From the NCBI GenBank assembly GCA_022360175.1, contig JAKSDI010000202.1:1-64000 (forward strand): a DNA stretch of 64,000 bases, written 5' to 3'. Both the position numbers and the translations under genes were made by a program. How positions within the stretch are numbered: the stretch's first letter is position 1; the number at the start of each line of letters is the position of its first letter. The notes under the pieces were generated by a model, which saw only the letters and a list, made by a program, of their open reading frames with translations, did no database searches and was not told the origin of the DNA. Source of the stretch: Chitinophagales bacterium (lineage in GTDB: Bacteria > Bacteroidota > Bacteroidia > Chitinophagales > Saprospiraceae). Below, piece by piece: positions 8,239 through 17,723 of the stretch.

Positions 8239-10809
8239 ATGAACATGATCGGACAACTTAAAGATCAACAAATAAGCTTAAAGAGAATATTTATCAAATC
8301 TCAATTGCCTAAGGAGCTAATGCCCCTTAATGAAATTGCCAGCAATATATGGTGGTCGTGGAATGAGCCCGCCATCAGCTTGTTCAAATATATAGATCCG
8401 GAAAGATGGATAAAAGACTTTCGTTATAATCCAGTAGTATTATTAGATAGTCTTAGCCCTGAAAGAATCAATGAATTGGTTGTTGACAAAGATTTCATGG
8501 CTCAATTAAAATCTGTTGAGAAAAACTATAACAACTATATCAAACAGCAGCCTGCTGCAAATAGTCCCAGCATTGCTTATTTCAGCATGGAATACGGCCT
8601 TCATATTTCCTTACGGCTTTATTCTGGCGGACTAGGAGTTTTGGCAGGTGACTATCTAAAAGAAGCAAGTGATTGTAATAGTAATTTAGTTGCGGTAGGC
8701 CTATTGTATCGCTACGGCTATTTTCAACAATCTCTTTCACTCCACGGAGAGCAAATCAATAATTATCCTGCTCAAAAATTCACCCAACTTCCTTTACACC
8801 CTGTGAAAGATCAAGATGGAGAGTGGGTAAAGATTAGTGTGGGCATGAAAGGCCGCCTGGTATTTGCCAAGATATGGGAGCTAAGAGTTGGCCGGATTTC
8901 TCTATACCTATTAGATACAGATATTGCGGAAAATAGCTGGGAAGACAGAAGTCTTACTCATCAGCTTTATGGAGGCGATAATGAACACCGGCTAAAACAG
9001 GAAATGCTACTTGGAATTGGTGGTGTAAGAGCTTTAGAAGCACTAGATATTCACACCGATATATATCATTGTAATGAAGGCCATGCTGCATTCCTAAATT
9101 TAGAACGCCTGAAAAGTTTCATTCATGGTGAAGGGATGAGTTATGAGCAAGCGCTTGAAGTAATACGTGCAACTTCTTTATTCACGACTCATACTCCTGT
9201 ACCTGCTGGCCATGATTACTTCCATGAAAGCCTTTTATATAACTACCTGGGAAGTTATATTGACTATTTGGGGATAGACTGGCAAAGGTTTGTAGCACTT
9301 GGGAAAATCAACCCGGATAATAGAGATGAATTGTTCTCTATGAGCCATCTGGCCATTCGATTGTCTCAGGAAGTCAATGGGGTAAGTAAATTACATGGTT
9401 CTGTCTCTCAGGAAATGTTTAATGTATTGTACCCCGGTTACAATCCAGAAGAATTACATATTCACTATGTTACCAATAGTGTCCATTATCCTACCTGGAT
9501 AGCTCATGAGTGGCACCAATTATACTCAAAAACTTTTGGTAAGGATTTTATCAAAGATCAATCCAATAAAAAGTATTGGCGCAAAATACAAGAGGTTGAC
9601 GGTAGTGAGATTATGGAAATCCGCAATCAACTCAAACAACGTCTTCTCTCCTATGTAAAAGATAGTTTACAAGACACGCTTACGCGCCGTGGAGAGAACC
9701 CTCGTAGCATTTTTGAAGTAATCAATGCTATTGAAGATGATGCTTTGGTAATTGGTTTTGCACGTCGATTTGCAACCTATAAGCGGGCCCATTTATTATT
9801 TACCAATCTGGAAAGGCTATCAGAGATAGTTAATCAGGAAGGCAAACCAGTTATTTTCATTTTTGCAGGTAAAGCGCATCCTGCCGATCAGGGAGGGCAA
9901 GACCTAATCAAGCAGATATATGCTATATCAAAGCGTCCGGAGTTCATTGGCAAAGTCATTTTCCTGGAAAATTATAATATGGAAATGGCTAAGTTGCTAG
10001 TCCAGGGGGTAGATATTTGGCTGAATACTCCTACCCGCCCTAAAGAAGCATCAGGCACCAGCGGAATGAAAGCGGCCCTAAATGGTGTAATGAATTTTAG
10101 TGTACTAGATGGTTGGTGGGCAGAAGGATATCAGCTTGATGCAGGTTGGGCACTCCCGCTGGAGCGTACTTATGATGATCAGCAATTACAGAATGAATTA
10201 GATGCTGAATCGATTTACAATACCCTGCAATATGATATTGTCCCGAAATTCTACGACCGCCAGGAGAATGGCGTTTCTGAAATATGGGTAAATTATATAA
10301 AAACGATCATAGCAGAAGTAGCTCCTGTATTTACCATGAAGCGAATGCTCGATCACTACTATGAACGTTTTTATAATAAGCTTACTGAAAGAGGCCGGAC
10401 TATTAAGCAGAAGAGCTATCAATTGGCGAAAGAACTTGCGAGCTGGAAAGCTTCTATTTATGATCGATGGGATGGCTTAAGCTTGATTAATGCCAAAACT
10501 TTTGATACCGATAATGAAGCGCTTCAGGTTGGCCAAATATTCACTGCCGAGTTACAGATAGCATTAAACGGTATTAAAGGGGAAAATGTAGGGGTAGAAA
10601 TACTTTTTTTCCAGCGTGTTAATGATGAGCAGTTGGAAGTCAGAGTTAAAGAATCGCTCTCATTGGTAAGTGTCAGTAATGGTGTAGGTACCTTCGCTTG
10701 TGAAATCGATCCTCAATTGGCGGGTGTTTATGAATATGGGTTCAGAGCATTTCCAAAACACGAGGCACTTCCACACCAACAAGACATTCCATTAGTGAAG
10801 TGGTTGTAG
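8239..10809 (+). CDS. glgP: Alpha-glucan (glycogen) phosphorylase, GT35
   Basis: It releases glucose-1-phosphate from alpha-1,4-glucans. The 856-residue protein has an N-terminal DUF3417 region (about 15-125; IWWSWNEPAI) followed by the GT35 catalytic domain: YFSMEYGLH, SGGLGVLAGD, HCNEGHAAFL, TTHTPVPAGHD. The pyridoxal-phosphate site is EASGTSGMKAALNG with Lys611 as the cofactor lysine. This is the DUF3417-containing subfamily of bacterial phosphorylases, not the approximately 800-residue E. coli GlgP/MalP type. An extra C-terminal beta domain (about 760-856) is present. The next codons offer a second Met (residue 3), and the first is used. No other glycogen gene is adjacent. Confidence 0.93.
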   Translation: MNMIGQLKDQQISLKRIFIKSQLPKELMPLNEIASNIWWSWNEPAISLFKYIDPERWIKDFRYNPVVLLDSLSPERINELVVDKDFMAQLKSVEKNYNNYIKQQPAANSPSIAYFSMEYGLHISLRLYSGGLGVLAGDYLKEASDCNSNLVAVGLLYRYGYFQQSLSLHGEQINNYPAQKFTQLPLHPVKDQDGEWVKISVGMKGRLVFAKIWELRVGRISLYLLDTDIAENSWEDRSLTHQLYGGDNEHRLKQEMLLGIGGVRALEALDIHTDIYHCNEGHAAFLNLERLKSFIHGEGMSYEQALEVIRATSLFTTHTPVPAGHDYFHESLLYNYLGSYIDYLGIDWQRFVALGKINPDNRDELFSMSHLAIRLSQEVNGVSKLHGSVSQEMFNVLYPGYNPEELHIHYVTNSVHYPTWIAHEWHQLYSKTFGKDFIKDQSNKKYWRKIQEVDGSEIMEIRNQLKQRLLSYVKDSLQDTLTRRGENPRSIFEVINAIEDDALVIGFARRFATYKRAHLLFTNLERLSEIVNQEGKPVIFIFAGKAHPADQGGQDLIKQIYAISKRPEFIGKVIFLENYNMEMAKLLVQGVDIWLNTPTRPKEASGTSGMKAALNGVMNFSVLDGWWAEGYQLDAGWALPLERTYDDQQLQNELDAESIYNTLQYDIVPKFYDRQENGVSEIWVNYIKTIIAEVAPVFTMKRMLDHYYERFYNKLTERGRTIKQKSYQLAKELASWKASIYDRWDGLSLINAKTFDTDNEALQVGQIFTAELQIALNGIKGENVGVEILFFQRVNDEQLEVRVKESLSLVSVSNGVGTFACEIDPQLAGVYEYGFRAFPKHEALPHQQDIPLVKWL

Positions 10810-10835
10810 TTTGTTTACTTTGCGATACAATTTTT

Positions 10836-10864
10836 TTGAAATCTTCTACAAATATTTACTTTTG
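10836..10864 (+). promoter_or_regulatory. Promoter of the DUF3276 gene
   Basis: TACTTTTG at 10857-10864 fits the -7 consensus TAnnTTTG. TTG at 10836-10838 lies 18 nt upstream, slightly shorter than the usual 19-21. Confidence 0.5.
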
Positions 10865-10904
10865 TAGGAGACTAACTCTTTTCAAGTAACAAAATTCGTT
10901 AAAA

Positions 10905-11333
10905 GTGGACAACGAGAGAAGCCAAAGAAGATTTGAGAGTGTATACTCCAAGAAGGTGCGTGCAGGTAAGCGTAGAACCTACTTCTTCGATGTGCGGAAA
11001 ACTAAAGGCGATGATTTTTACCTTACCCTAACTGAAAGCACTAAAAAATTCAATGGGGATGGATATGAACGCCATAAAATTTTCCTTTACAAAGAAGACT
11101 TCAATCGATTCATAGAAAGTCTGGAAGAAGCCATCAATCACGTTAAGACGGAATTAATGCCAGACTATGACTATGATGAGTATACCCGCCGCCATGAAGA
11201 ATACGAAGCATTAAAGGCTTCTAATGAGTATAAGGACGATAAAGAAGAGGATGCTTCTGACGAACAGGCTGTTTCTTCAGAATCAGATAGCCCTAGCCTT
11301 GAGGCAGGTACTGATGAAGACATGTCATGGTAA
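10905..11333 (+). CDS. PUR-alpha/beta-like nucleic-acid-binding protein (DUF3276)
   Basis: This 142-residue protein is recognised by RRFESVYSKKVRAGKRRTYFFDV and the downstream DFYLTLTESTKK and KIFLYKEDFNRF segments, which together form one PUR repeat (about 8-85). The family is almost confined to Bacteroidota and is thought to bind single-stranded DNA or RNA. The remainder (about 95-142) is a highly acidic, presumably disordered tail, which is unusually long here. The start is GTG. A strong bidirectional terminator follows. Confidence 0.9.
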   Translation: MDNERSQRRFESVYSKKVRAGKRRTYFFDVRKTKGDDFYLTLTESTKKFNGDGYERHKIFLYKEDFNRFIESLEEAINHVKTELMPDYDYDEYTRRHEEYEALKASNEYKDDKEEDASDEQAVSSESDSPSLEAGTDEDMSW

Positions 11334-11367
11334 TAGTGATATTACAAGAATAGAATAAATAACTAAA

Positions 11368-11402
11368 AAAGCGCGAGCTACCAATTGGAAGCATCGCGCT
11401 TT
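11368..11402. terminator. Bidirectional terminator
   Basis: The arms AAAGCGCGA (11368-11376) and TCGCGCTTT (11394-11402) are flanked by an A-run on the left and T-rich DNA on the right. They sit between the convergent genes ending at 11333 (+) and 11430 (-), so the stem can end transcripts from both sides. Confidence 0.85.
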
Positions 11403-11429
11403 ACTCTAATAATAGCGATTTATTCTTAA

Positions 11430-12008
11430 TTATAGGCGTATACTTAAACCTGCAGTGGCTAAAGCAGCGCCCATTCCTAATTCACCAAACATACCGACTT
11501 TGGGTGTGAAACTATACCTCGCTCCTAAAAAGCCTGTCATAAGCATTTTTCCTGAGTTATCTTTTATCCCCATGTGGTCTTTTACTTTTATCAAATCTCC
11601 TTCTATCATCTCAATGTTGGAATGACTATAACCTACTGACATTCCTCCATATAAATTCCAACCGTTCAAATCATTGCTCTGTCCAGCCATTCTTACGCCT
11701 GTGGCGGTATAACTATTGCGCCACTGAGCAGAAGTACCATCTCGCATCAACTTCAAATCTGTTTTAGTAACAGAATGTCCAATGTAAACTCCCAGGCTGA
11801 AGTTTTTTGCCAACTTGAAGTCAGTAGAAAGAGAAAGAGGTAATAACTCAGCTTTACCTGCATCTTTAAAAAAGGTTGGTACAATACCAATGCCAGCATT
11901 GATATTTACATATTTGTCTTTCGGTCTTGGCTTCTGCTTGTAGCTTTGGGCATTTACAAATTGAAAAGCTAAACATACACAAACAGAGAGCAGCATGAAT
12001 TTTTTCAT
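11430..12008 (-). CDS. Small outer-membrane beta-barrel-like protein
   Basis: The 192-residue product has a signal peptide (LLSVCVCLAFQFVNA, cleavage before QSYKQ). Alternating-hydrophobicity strands follow, such as VNINAGIGIVPTF, LSLGVYIGHSV, GWNLYGGMSVGYSH, MTGFLGARYSFTP and GMFGELGMGAALATAGLSIRL. This looks like an eight-stranded OmpA-like or PorT-type outer-membrane barrel that is very common in Bacteroidota. No conserved motif fixes a function. It is convergent with the DUF3276 gene. Confidence 0.75.
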   Translation of the reverse strand: MKKFMLLSVCVCLAFQFVNAQSYKQKPRPKDKYVNINAGIGIVPTFFKDAGKAELLPLSLSTDFKLAKNFSLGVYIGHSVTKTDLKLMRDGTSAQWRNSYTATGVRMAGQSNDLNGWNLYGGMSVGYSHSNIEMIEGDLIKVKDHMGIKDNSGKMLMTGFLGARYSFTPKVGMFGELGMGAALATAGLSIRL

Positions 12009-12703
12009 AGGATTTTAAAGTTTATGCGTTAAAAATTGATATAAGTATTCCAGGAGCTCACAATGCAATACATTTTAAGCTCAAAAAAAACAATAGAAAA
12101 TCTCCTTAGCAGCAGTGCTACTAAGCCTATTTTACAACCTCAATTAACCGCGTGAGAAAGATGTTGATAGTGTTGAACGCTTCGTACTTTCTCACTCTAT
12201 CCTATACCTGGATTTATTTATTGATTCCAGTATAGGGCGCGTTTGTTTTGTTACTGATCTGTTTTAATTACCTCCAGCAACATTGTGTGGGTGCAATTTA
12301 TTACTATTGACGATAAGCTTCAAGTTATGGTTGGCTATTTAGCCTACATTTAACGATTTTTTTACTTACCTAACTTAATATTAATAAAATGCCTGCCATA
12401 TCATAAACGATCTCTTACTACATATAATTCAATTTAACTAAATTTTTTATGCATCAAAAGCCTAATATTTTCAATAAGTCAGGTTTCTGATTCATAGAGA
12501 ATTAGTTCGTCTCACATTACAAATGTGTTTATAAAGTAGGTTGAAAACAAAGACAAAAAAGCTGAATTATTGAAAAAAAAGCACCACTCAACAAGACACA
12601 AACAACTGAAAACCAAATAATTGAATTAAAAAATAATTATATTTTTTCTTCAATTATCAGCAGTTTTAGTTGCGTAAATTGTCATATATATGCTCTTTTG
12701 TTT
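12009..12703. other. Long intergenic region with a hairpin cluster
   Basis: This 695-bp stretch has no plausible gene. The left third holds three successive inverted repeats and a T-rich tract (12105-12252, listed separately). The remainder is very AT-rich and shows nothing recognisable. Confidence 0.6.
12105..12252 (+). ncRNA. Candidate small RNA: three tandem hairpins
   Basis: Three stems follow each other. The first is CTTAG..CTAAG (12105-12125, with an inner AGC/GCT pair). The second is GTGAGAAAG (12152-12160) with CTTTCTCAC (12187-12195). The third is CCTATACCTGGA (12201-12212) with TTCCAGTATAGG (12225-12236, one bulge). The last stem runs into a T-rich tract on the + strand. No perfect -7 box was found upstream. 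It could instead be a degraded mobile palindrome. Confidence 0.35.
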
Positions 12704-14803
12704 CTAATACGCCCCAAAATAGCGTCTCAAAAACCACTCGGCTGTCAGCAGAGTCAATAATAAGAAAAACAGCCATTTGAGATTGATAAGTGGTTTTGTT
12801 TTGGCAGTTTCATAGATAACGGGCTTCAGTGTTTCTTCTGATTGTATTAAGGATGCTATAGAAGCAATATTATCGGGGTAAAATAGCTGTCCTCCGTATT
12901 TTTCGCTCAACAACTTCAGCATATTGTGATCTGCTGTCATTGCATAAGATTCCAATTGGATTGGTTGCACACTAAACTGCCCTGTGTAATTAAAGTTTTC
13001 GCTATTATAATTAGTATTCGCTCTGAAAGTGTAATCTCCAACGGGTAAAATCCCGGCATTTAAAGTGTATGCATTTCCACTTTTATTGAAAGTATAGTTA
13101 AACTCTCTTCCTTCTCCATTTGCAATAGAGAGGCTAACATCTGGTTCATTTACTAGTTCATAACTTTCATTATATAGCTCTGCATCCAAATAAATGGCCT
13201 CATTCTCATCAAAAATGTTCTTGCTTAGGTTTACCCTGAAACGACGCTTATCTTCTTTTAGGCTAAGGTATTGTACCGTTTTAGTAATTACCTCATCAAA
13301 TATTTCGTGATTATTATTTTGCAGAAAATCAAACAGCCTCCATTTCCATATACCTTCCGCACAAAATACTCCGACTTTAACTTGATTATTTTCTCCGATT
13401 AAGCACAATGGATATTGAGTGTCTACTTTACCAATACGCTGATATAAGAGAATTTCACTTTCTCCTCCTATTTTATAGTCCCCAAAAGGAGCAATTACCG
13501 GGGCAAAGTTAGGCAGTTCATTTTTCAGTTCTTCAGTCAATTTGAATAGACTGAATGCAGGATTAACCCTTGCCTGTACCTGGTTTAAATTATCACTTCC
13601 ACTGGTAATACTAACCAATGATTGAGCCTGATTAAAACGGCTGAGATCAGACTGAGCTCCGACGAAGAACAAATGAGGAATTTTATTATTTTGAATCTGA
13701 TTGAGTATTCCTGCTGCATCATTTAATTTGCTAGGTAGTTGATGCAGGATAACAAAATCATAAGCAGAAAGCTGGCTTGAAAAATTTGAGACGTAATCAA
13801 TTTCTACATCATAATTTTTATTGGAAGTTAAAGCCTGCTTGATAGACGTAATATCCGGATGAGGAGCATTGGCCAATACCAATACCTTCTGTCGGGCATC
13901 TAATACATCTACAAAAATATCTTTGGAATTATTGCGGGTACTTACTTCTCCCGTTACCTGGCCAAAGACTACCCGGTATCTTTGTACTCCTGCATTATTA
14001 GCTTCCAGTATTACTTCACGAGTGGTAAAGAAACTGCTATTACCAATGGAAACTGCTTCCTGATGCAGTAATCGAGTGCCGCTGCCATCTACTTTATAAA
14101 CGCTCAACTGGCTGTTGCTTCCTGTAGCATTATCTGCAAGTAAATCAATTTGAACGCTGAACTTATCTCCTAAATAAGCAATCTTGTTATGGAAAACGCG
14201 CTTTACTATCAAATCACGACGAGGAGTTGTGTCTCCCAGCGCAATTGTGTATACAGGTGCTGCCAATTGAGCACTGGCATACACAGGATTACTTCCTTCG
14301 TTATAAATTCCATCTGATGCCAGAATTACAGCACCAAGATTTTGATTGCTGTACAAGTCATAAGTGTTGCTTAATAATGCTGCAATATCTGTTGACTTAT
14401 CTTCAAAATTATACGTTATACCTTCTCTTATTTCACTACCAAAAGTATAAGATTTCAAATCATATTCATCTCCCAATTCACTTTGCAATTGATCTAAAGC
14501 TGTTTTGTAACTGGTTCTTTCTTCATCACTCATCTCCATACCTATTGATTCAGAACCATCTTGTGCCAGAACAATAACAGGTTTTTTCACATCAGTAATG
14601 ATGCTTTTTAGTAATGGGCTGAGCAACAAGCTTGCAATCAGCCCAACTGACAAAAAGCGTAATATTCCCATCAGCCATTTTAGCCAACTGGCTTGATCTT
14701 TGAAAGTAGTATCTCGGTAATAAAGGATTAAAGCATAAGCAAGGCCTAATGCAAAACACAAGATAAGATACCAGGAAGGATACTGAAAGCTGATATTGCT
14801 CAT
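12704..14803 (-). CDS. Membrane-anchored VWA-like protein
   Basis: This 699-residue protein has two N-terminal membrane helices (about 12-27 and 42-63) and one near the C-terminus (LINLKWLFFLLLTLLTAEWFL). Residues about 75-190 form a von Willebrand A-type domain with a recognisable MIDAS start DGSES (DxSxS) and VILASDGIYNEG. A beta-sandwich region (about 195-295) and a glutamine-amidotransferase-like VLVLANAPHPDI segment follow. This architecture is common in Bacteroidota and resembles the BatA/BatB-neighbourhood membrane proteins. The specific role is unknown and the gene is monocistronic. Confidence 0.8.
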   Translation of the reverse strand: MSNISFQYPSWYLILCFALGLAYALILYYRDTTFKDQASWLKWLMGILRFLSVGLIASLLLSPLLKSIITDVKKPVIVLAQDGSESIGMEMSDEERTSYKTALDQLQSELGDEYDLKSYTFGSEIREGITYNFEDKSTDIAALLSNTYDLYSNQNLGAVILASDGIYNEGSNPVYASAQLAAPVYTIALGDTTPRRDLIVKRVFHNKIAYLGDKFSVQIDLLADNATGSNSQLSVYKVDGSGTRLLHQEAVSIGNSSFFTTREVILEANNAGVQRYRVVFGQVTGEVSTRNNSKDIFVDVLDARQKVLVLANAPHPDITSIKQALTSNKNYDVEIDYVSNFSSQLSAYDFVILHQLPSKLNDAAGILNQIQNNKIPHLFFVGAQSDLSRFNQAQSLVSITSGSDNLNQVQARVNPAFSLFKLTEELKNELPNFAPVIAPFGDYKIGGESEILLYQRIGKVDTQYPLCLIGENNQVKVGVFCAEGIWKWRLFDFLQNNNHEIFDEVITKTVQYLSLKEDKRRFRVNLSKNIFDENEAIYLDAELYNESYELVNEPDVSLSIANGEGREFNYTFNKSGNAYTLNAGILPVGDYTFRANTNYNSENFNYTGQFSVQPIQLESYAMTADHNMLKLLSEKYGGQLFYPDNIASIASLIQSEETLKPVIYETAKTKPLINLKWLFFLLLTLLTAEWFLRRYFGAY

Positions 14804-15099
14804 GGAAGATGAATATTATTTTGAAGCTTGCAATAATAACGGATTTTGCGCGCTCAAGGATGCACTCTTTGTTACAGTTTTGTTAAAAATGAATAACATC
14901 CTTCCAAAATTTGTTTATTTCGTTTAAATGTTAAGCTATTATGCTTGTTCAAGATAGCTTTTATACGAATCTCGAAATTTTGAATAAATGATTTAGGTAG
15001 AAATATTGCTTCTTTTAGCGACTTCTCTACCTCTCAAACACATTTCTCACGAGATTTGTCTAAAAGGACTCTATTTAAAAGACAAAACTACAAATACAA

Positions 15100-16377
15100 A
15101 TGAAGAAATTAGGTATGTTCATAATAATGGCTTTTGTAGCGATACAGTTGCAAGCAGCTTATATCCTTATACCTATGGATGCAGAGACCCAGCAGGATCA
15201 CCTAAAAGCCTACGGAATTGCCTATTGGGTATTGGCTGGTGGGAATGAAGCCTGGTGGTTGCTTAATTACCGAGGAGGTAGTTTTGCCTTTCAGCATAAT
15301 CGCGTTTTTGAGAGAGAATGCTTAACCAGGGGCGTTAGTTATGAAATCATTCCCGATGCTCAATTCAATAAGATGTTGGAAGACATTTCCCATCCCGAAG
15401 CAAATATGGATGCCATGAAATTGGAAAAAGCTCCTAAAATTGCTGTCTACACTCCAGATTTTAACGCGCGCGGTGAAAAAATACAGCCCTGGGATGATGC
15501 AGTAACCCTCGTTCTTACTTATGCAGAAATCCCTTATGAAACCATTTACGATACTCAAGTTATAAATGATGAGTTAGTGAAGTATGATTGGCTGCATTTG
15601 CACCATGAAGATTTTACTGGCCAATACGGGCGCTTTTATCGTTCTTATCACAACCAACAGTGGTATAGAGAGAATCAGCGAAAGATGGAGGAGCTCGCAA
15701 CTGAACTAGGTTTTGCAAAAGTATCAGAGCTTAAGCTTTCTGTAGTCAAAAAAATTCAGGAATATGTAGTTGGAGGAGGGTTCATGTTTGCCATGTGCTC
15801 AGCAACCGACACCTATGACATAGCCCTTGCGGCGGAGGGGCATGACATTTGTGCCGATATGTATGATGGTGATCCAATGGACCCCGGAGTACAATCAAAG
15901 CTTGACTTCAGCAGAACTTTTGCTTTCGAAAATTTCAGGCTTTCTATGAATCCTCTTGAGTACGAATATTCTGATATAGATCATAGCCGAGGGCGTAATG
16001 TACCTGCTGAACAGGACTATTTTACACTTTTTGATTTTTCTGCAAAATGGGACCCCGTTCCTACTATGCTCACGCAAAACCATACTCGCACGGTGAAAGG
16101 CTTTATGGGACAAACAACGGCTTTTAGAAAAAATATTATCAAGTCCAATGTCTTGATAATGGGAGAAAACAAGCCTGCACAAGAAGCTCGTTATATTCAC
16201 AATAGCATAGGCAAAGGTTTTTGGACTTTTTACGGTGGTCATGATCCTGAAGATTATCGCCACTATGTACACGATCCAGAAACAGACCTGGAATTACATC
16301 CTAATTCTCCCGGATACCGCCTGATACTGAACAATGTATTGTTCCCTGCTGCTAAGAAGAAAAAACGTAAAACTTAG
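15100..16377 (+). CDS. Exported protein of the family labelled 'asparagine synthetase B'
   Basis: The 425-residue protein starts with a signal peptide (MFIIMAFVAIQLQA, cleavage before AYILIPMD). The body contains AYGIAYWVLAGGNEAWWLLNYRGGSF, KIAVYTPDFNARG, YDWLHLHHEDFTGQYG, a class I amidotransferase-like VVGGGFMFAMCSATDTYDIALAA, GKGFWTFYGGHDPEDYRH and a basic C-terminus KKKKRKT. I recall close Bacteroidota homologues carrying the database name asparagine synthetase B, but no AsnB ATP-pyrophosphatase or N-terminal glutaminase Cys is visible, so that name is probably wrong. A periplasmic glutamine-amidotransferase-fold role is possible. It is followed at 60 bp by the HtrA gene. Confidence 0.7.
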   Translation: MKKLGMFIIMAFVAIQLQAAYILIPMDAETQQDHLKAYGIAYWVLAGGNEAWWLLNYRGGSFAFQHNRVFERECLTRGVSYEIIPDAQFNKMLEDISHPEANMDAMKLEKAPKIAVYTPDFNARGEKIQPWDDAVTLVLTYAEIPYETIYDTQVINDELVKYDWLHLHHEDFTGQYGRFYRSYHNQQWYRENQRKMEELATELGFAKVSELKLSVVKKIQEYVVGGGFMFAMCSATDTYDIALAAEGHDICADMYDGDPMDPGVQSKLDFSRTFAFENFRLSMNPLEYEYSDIDHSRGRNVPAEQDYFTLFDFSAKWDPVPTMLTQNHTRTVKGFMGQTTAFRKNIIKSNVLIMGENKPAQEARYIHNSIGKGFWTFYGGHDPEDYRHYVHDPETDLELHPNSPGYRLILNNVLFPAAKKKKRKT

Positions 16378-16437
16378 TACATGAACTGGTTCAAAATTCC
16401 TGATAATTAATTATTGACCACAACCAATGAAAATCAT

Positions 16438-17601
16438 ATGTCTGGAAAATTTAGGTTTTTTATCTGGATTGCTCTTTTAGTACTCGGTTTTTTTGCTGGA
16501 GTATCCTGGACTAATCGTGCTCCAGAAGCTGAAAAAGAAACAGTAGAAACAGATACCATCATTGATGAAGAAGCCGTTAGCAAGCCCGCTACTACACTTC
16601 CTCATCAACGTGCCACAACTCCCAGCAATGGCCTGACCCCTCAGGAATTAGCCAATATTCGACTTTTCGAAAATGCAGCACCATCTGTTTGTTTCATTAC
16701 AACTTCTAATGTAAGAACAGATTATTTTACCAGAAATTCAATGGAAATACCACGGGGTAGTGGTTCGGGTTTTGTATGGGACGACAAAGGCCATATTATT
16801 ACCAACTATCACGTAATACAAGGAGCAGATAGAGCAACGGTTACTTTGAGTGATCGTTCTACCTGGCAAGCTGTTTTAGTAGGAAAAGCTCCTGAAAAAG
16901 ATCTTGCCGTTTTGCGAATAGAAGTGCCTGCTGATCAATTATATCCGATTCCTGTAGGTACTTCAGAAGATTTGAGAGTAGGCCAATCTGTATATGCTAT
17001 CGGCAATCCTTTCGGGTTAGATCAAACACTGACAACTGGTATTGTCAGTGCGCTTGGCCGAGAAATAGAATCCGTAGCAGGTATTCCGATAAGAGATGTT
17101 ATCCAAACCGATGCAGCTATCAATCCGGGCAATTCAGGAGGCCCATTGCTTGATTCTTCTGGCAGGTTAATAGGCGTCAATACCGCCATTTATAGCCCTT
17201 CGGGAGCATCTGCTGGCATAGGCTTCTCTATACCTGTAGATGTAGTTAGTTGGGTTGTACCTGAATTGATAGAATATGGCATGGTTAAACGCCCGAGTAT
17301 GGGGGTAGAATTAGCTCGCCCACAGATTGTCAGCAGGCTTGGTTTGGAAGGAGCACTGGTAATTGATGTAATCGAAAATAGCGGCGCAGATGCTGCGGGA
17401 ATTCGCCCTACAATGAGGGATCGCCGTGGAGCTATTATCCTTGGAGATCTAATCGTAGGAATGGGAAATGAGCCAATCACCTCCAATAATGATCTAATTT
17501 TAGCACTAGAAAAGTATGAACCTGGAGATATCGTAAAAATTCGCTTAAGGCGTGATGATCAAGAAATAGAAGTTGATTTGCAGCTAGATTCAGCCAGATG
17601 A
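16438..17601 (+). CDS. Membrane-anchored HtrA-type serine protease with one PDZ domain
   Basis: From the ATG at 16438 the protein has 387 residues. A TTG at 16414 would add eight residues. An N-terminal membrane anchor (FFIWIALLVLGFFAGVSW) is followed by a Thr/Pro-rich linker, a trypsin-like S1C domain and one PDZ domain (about 280-380). The catalytic triad is visible: His125 in NYHVIQG, Asp155 in EKDLAVLR and Ser233 in GNSGGPL. With one PDZ and an anchor it resembles DegS more than DegP. Family members degrade or sense misfolded envelope proteins. A large hairpin downstream separates it from the convergent PNPOx gene. Confidence 0.93.
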   Translation: MSGKFRFFIWIALLVLGFFAGVSWTNRAPEAEKETVETDTIIDEEAVSKPATTLPHQRATTPSNGLTPQELANIRLFENAAPSVCFITTSNVRTDYFTRNSMEIPRGSGSGFVWDDKGHIITNYHVIQGADRATVTLSDRSTWQAVLVGKAPEKDLAVLRIEVPADQLYPIPVGTSEDLRVGQSVYAIGNPFGLDQTLTTGIVSALGREIESVAGIPIRDVIQTDAAINPGNSGGPLLDSSGRLIGVNTAIYSPSGASAGIGFSIPVDVVSWVVPELIEYGMVKRPSMGVELARPQIVSRLGLEGALVIDVIENSGADAAGIRPTMRDRRGAIILGDLIVGMGNEPITSNNDLILALEKYEPGDIVKIRLRRDDQEIEVDLQLDSAR

Positions 17602-17638
17602 TGATAAAATAATAAGATCTTATAAACCCTGGTTTTCC

Positions 17639-17692
17639 GCAAATAGTACCAACTCAAAACCTACCTAAGGATTGGAAACTGGTACTATTTGC
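17639..17692. terminator. Bidirectional terminator hairpin
   Basis: The arms GCAAATAGTACCA (17639-17651) and TGGTACTATTTGC (17680-17692) are perfect, with a 28-nt loop. They lie between two convergent genes. No long T-tract follows, so termination strength is uncertain. Confidence 0.65.
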
Positions 17693-17723
17693 AGGAAATT
17701 CATTTATGATCTCTTCTCTCCTT

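Noticed and set aside
15100-16377. Asparagine synthetase B enzyme
   Set aside because: The protein is exported and lacks the AsnB catalytic motifs. The name is kept only as a remembered database label.
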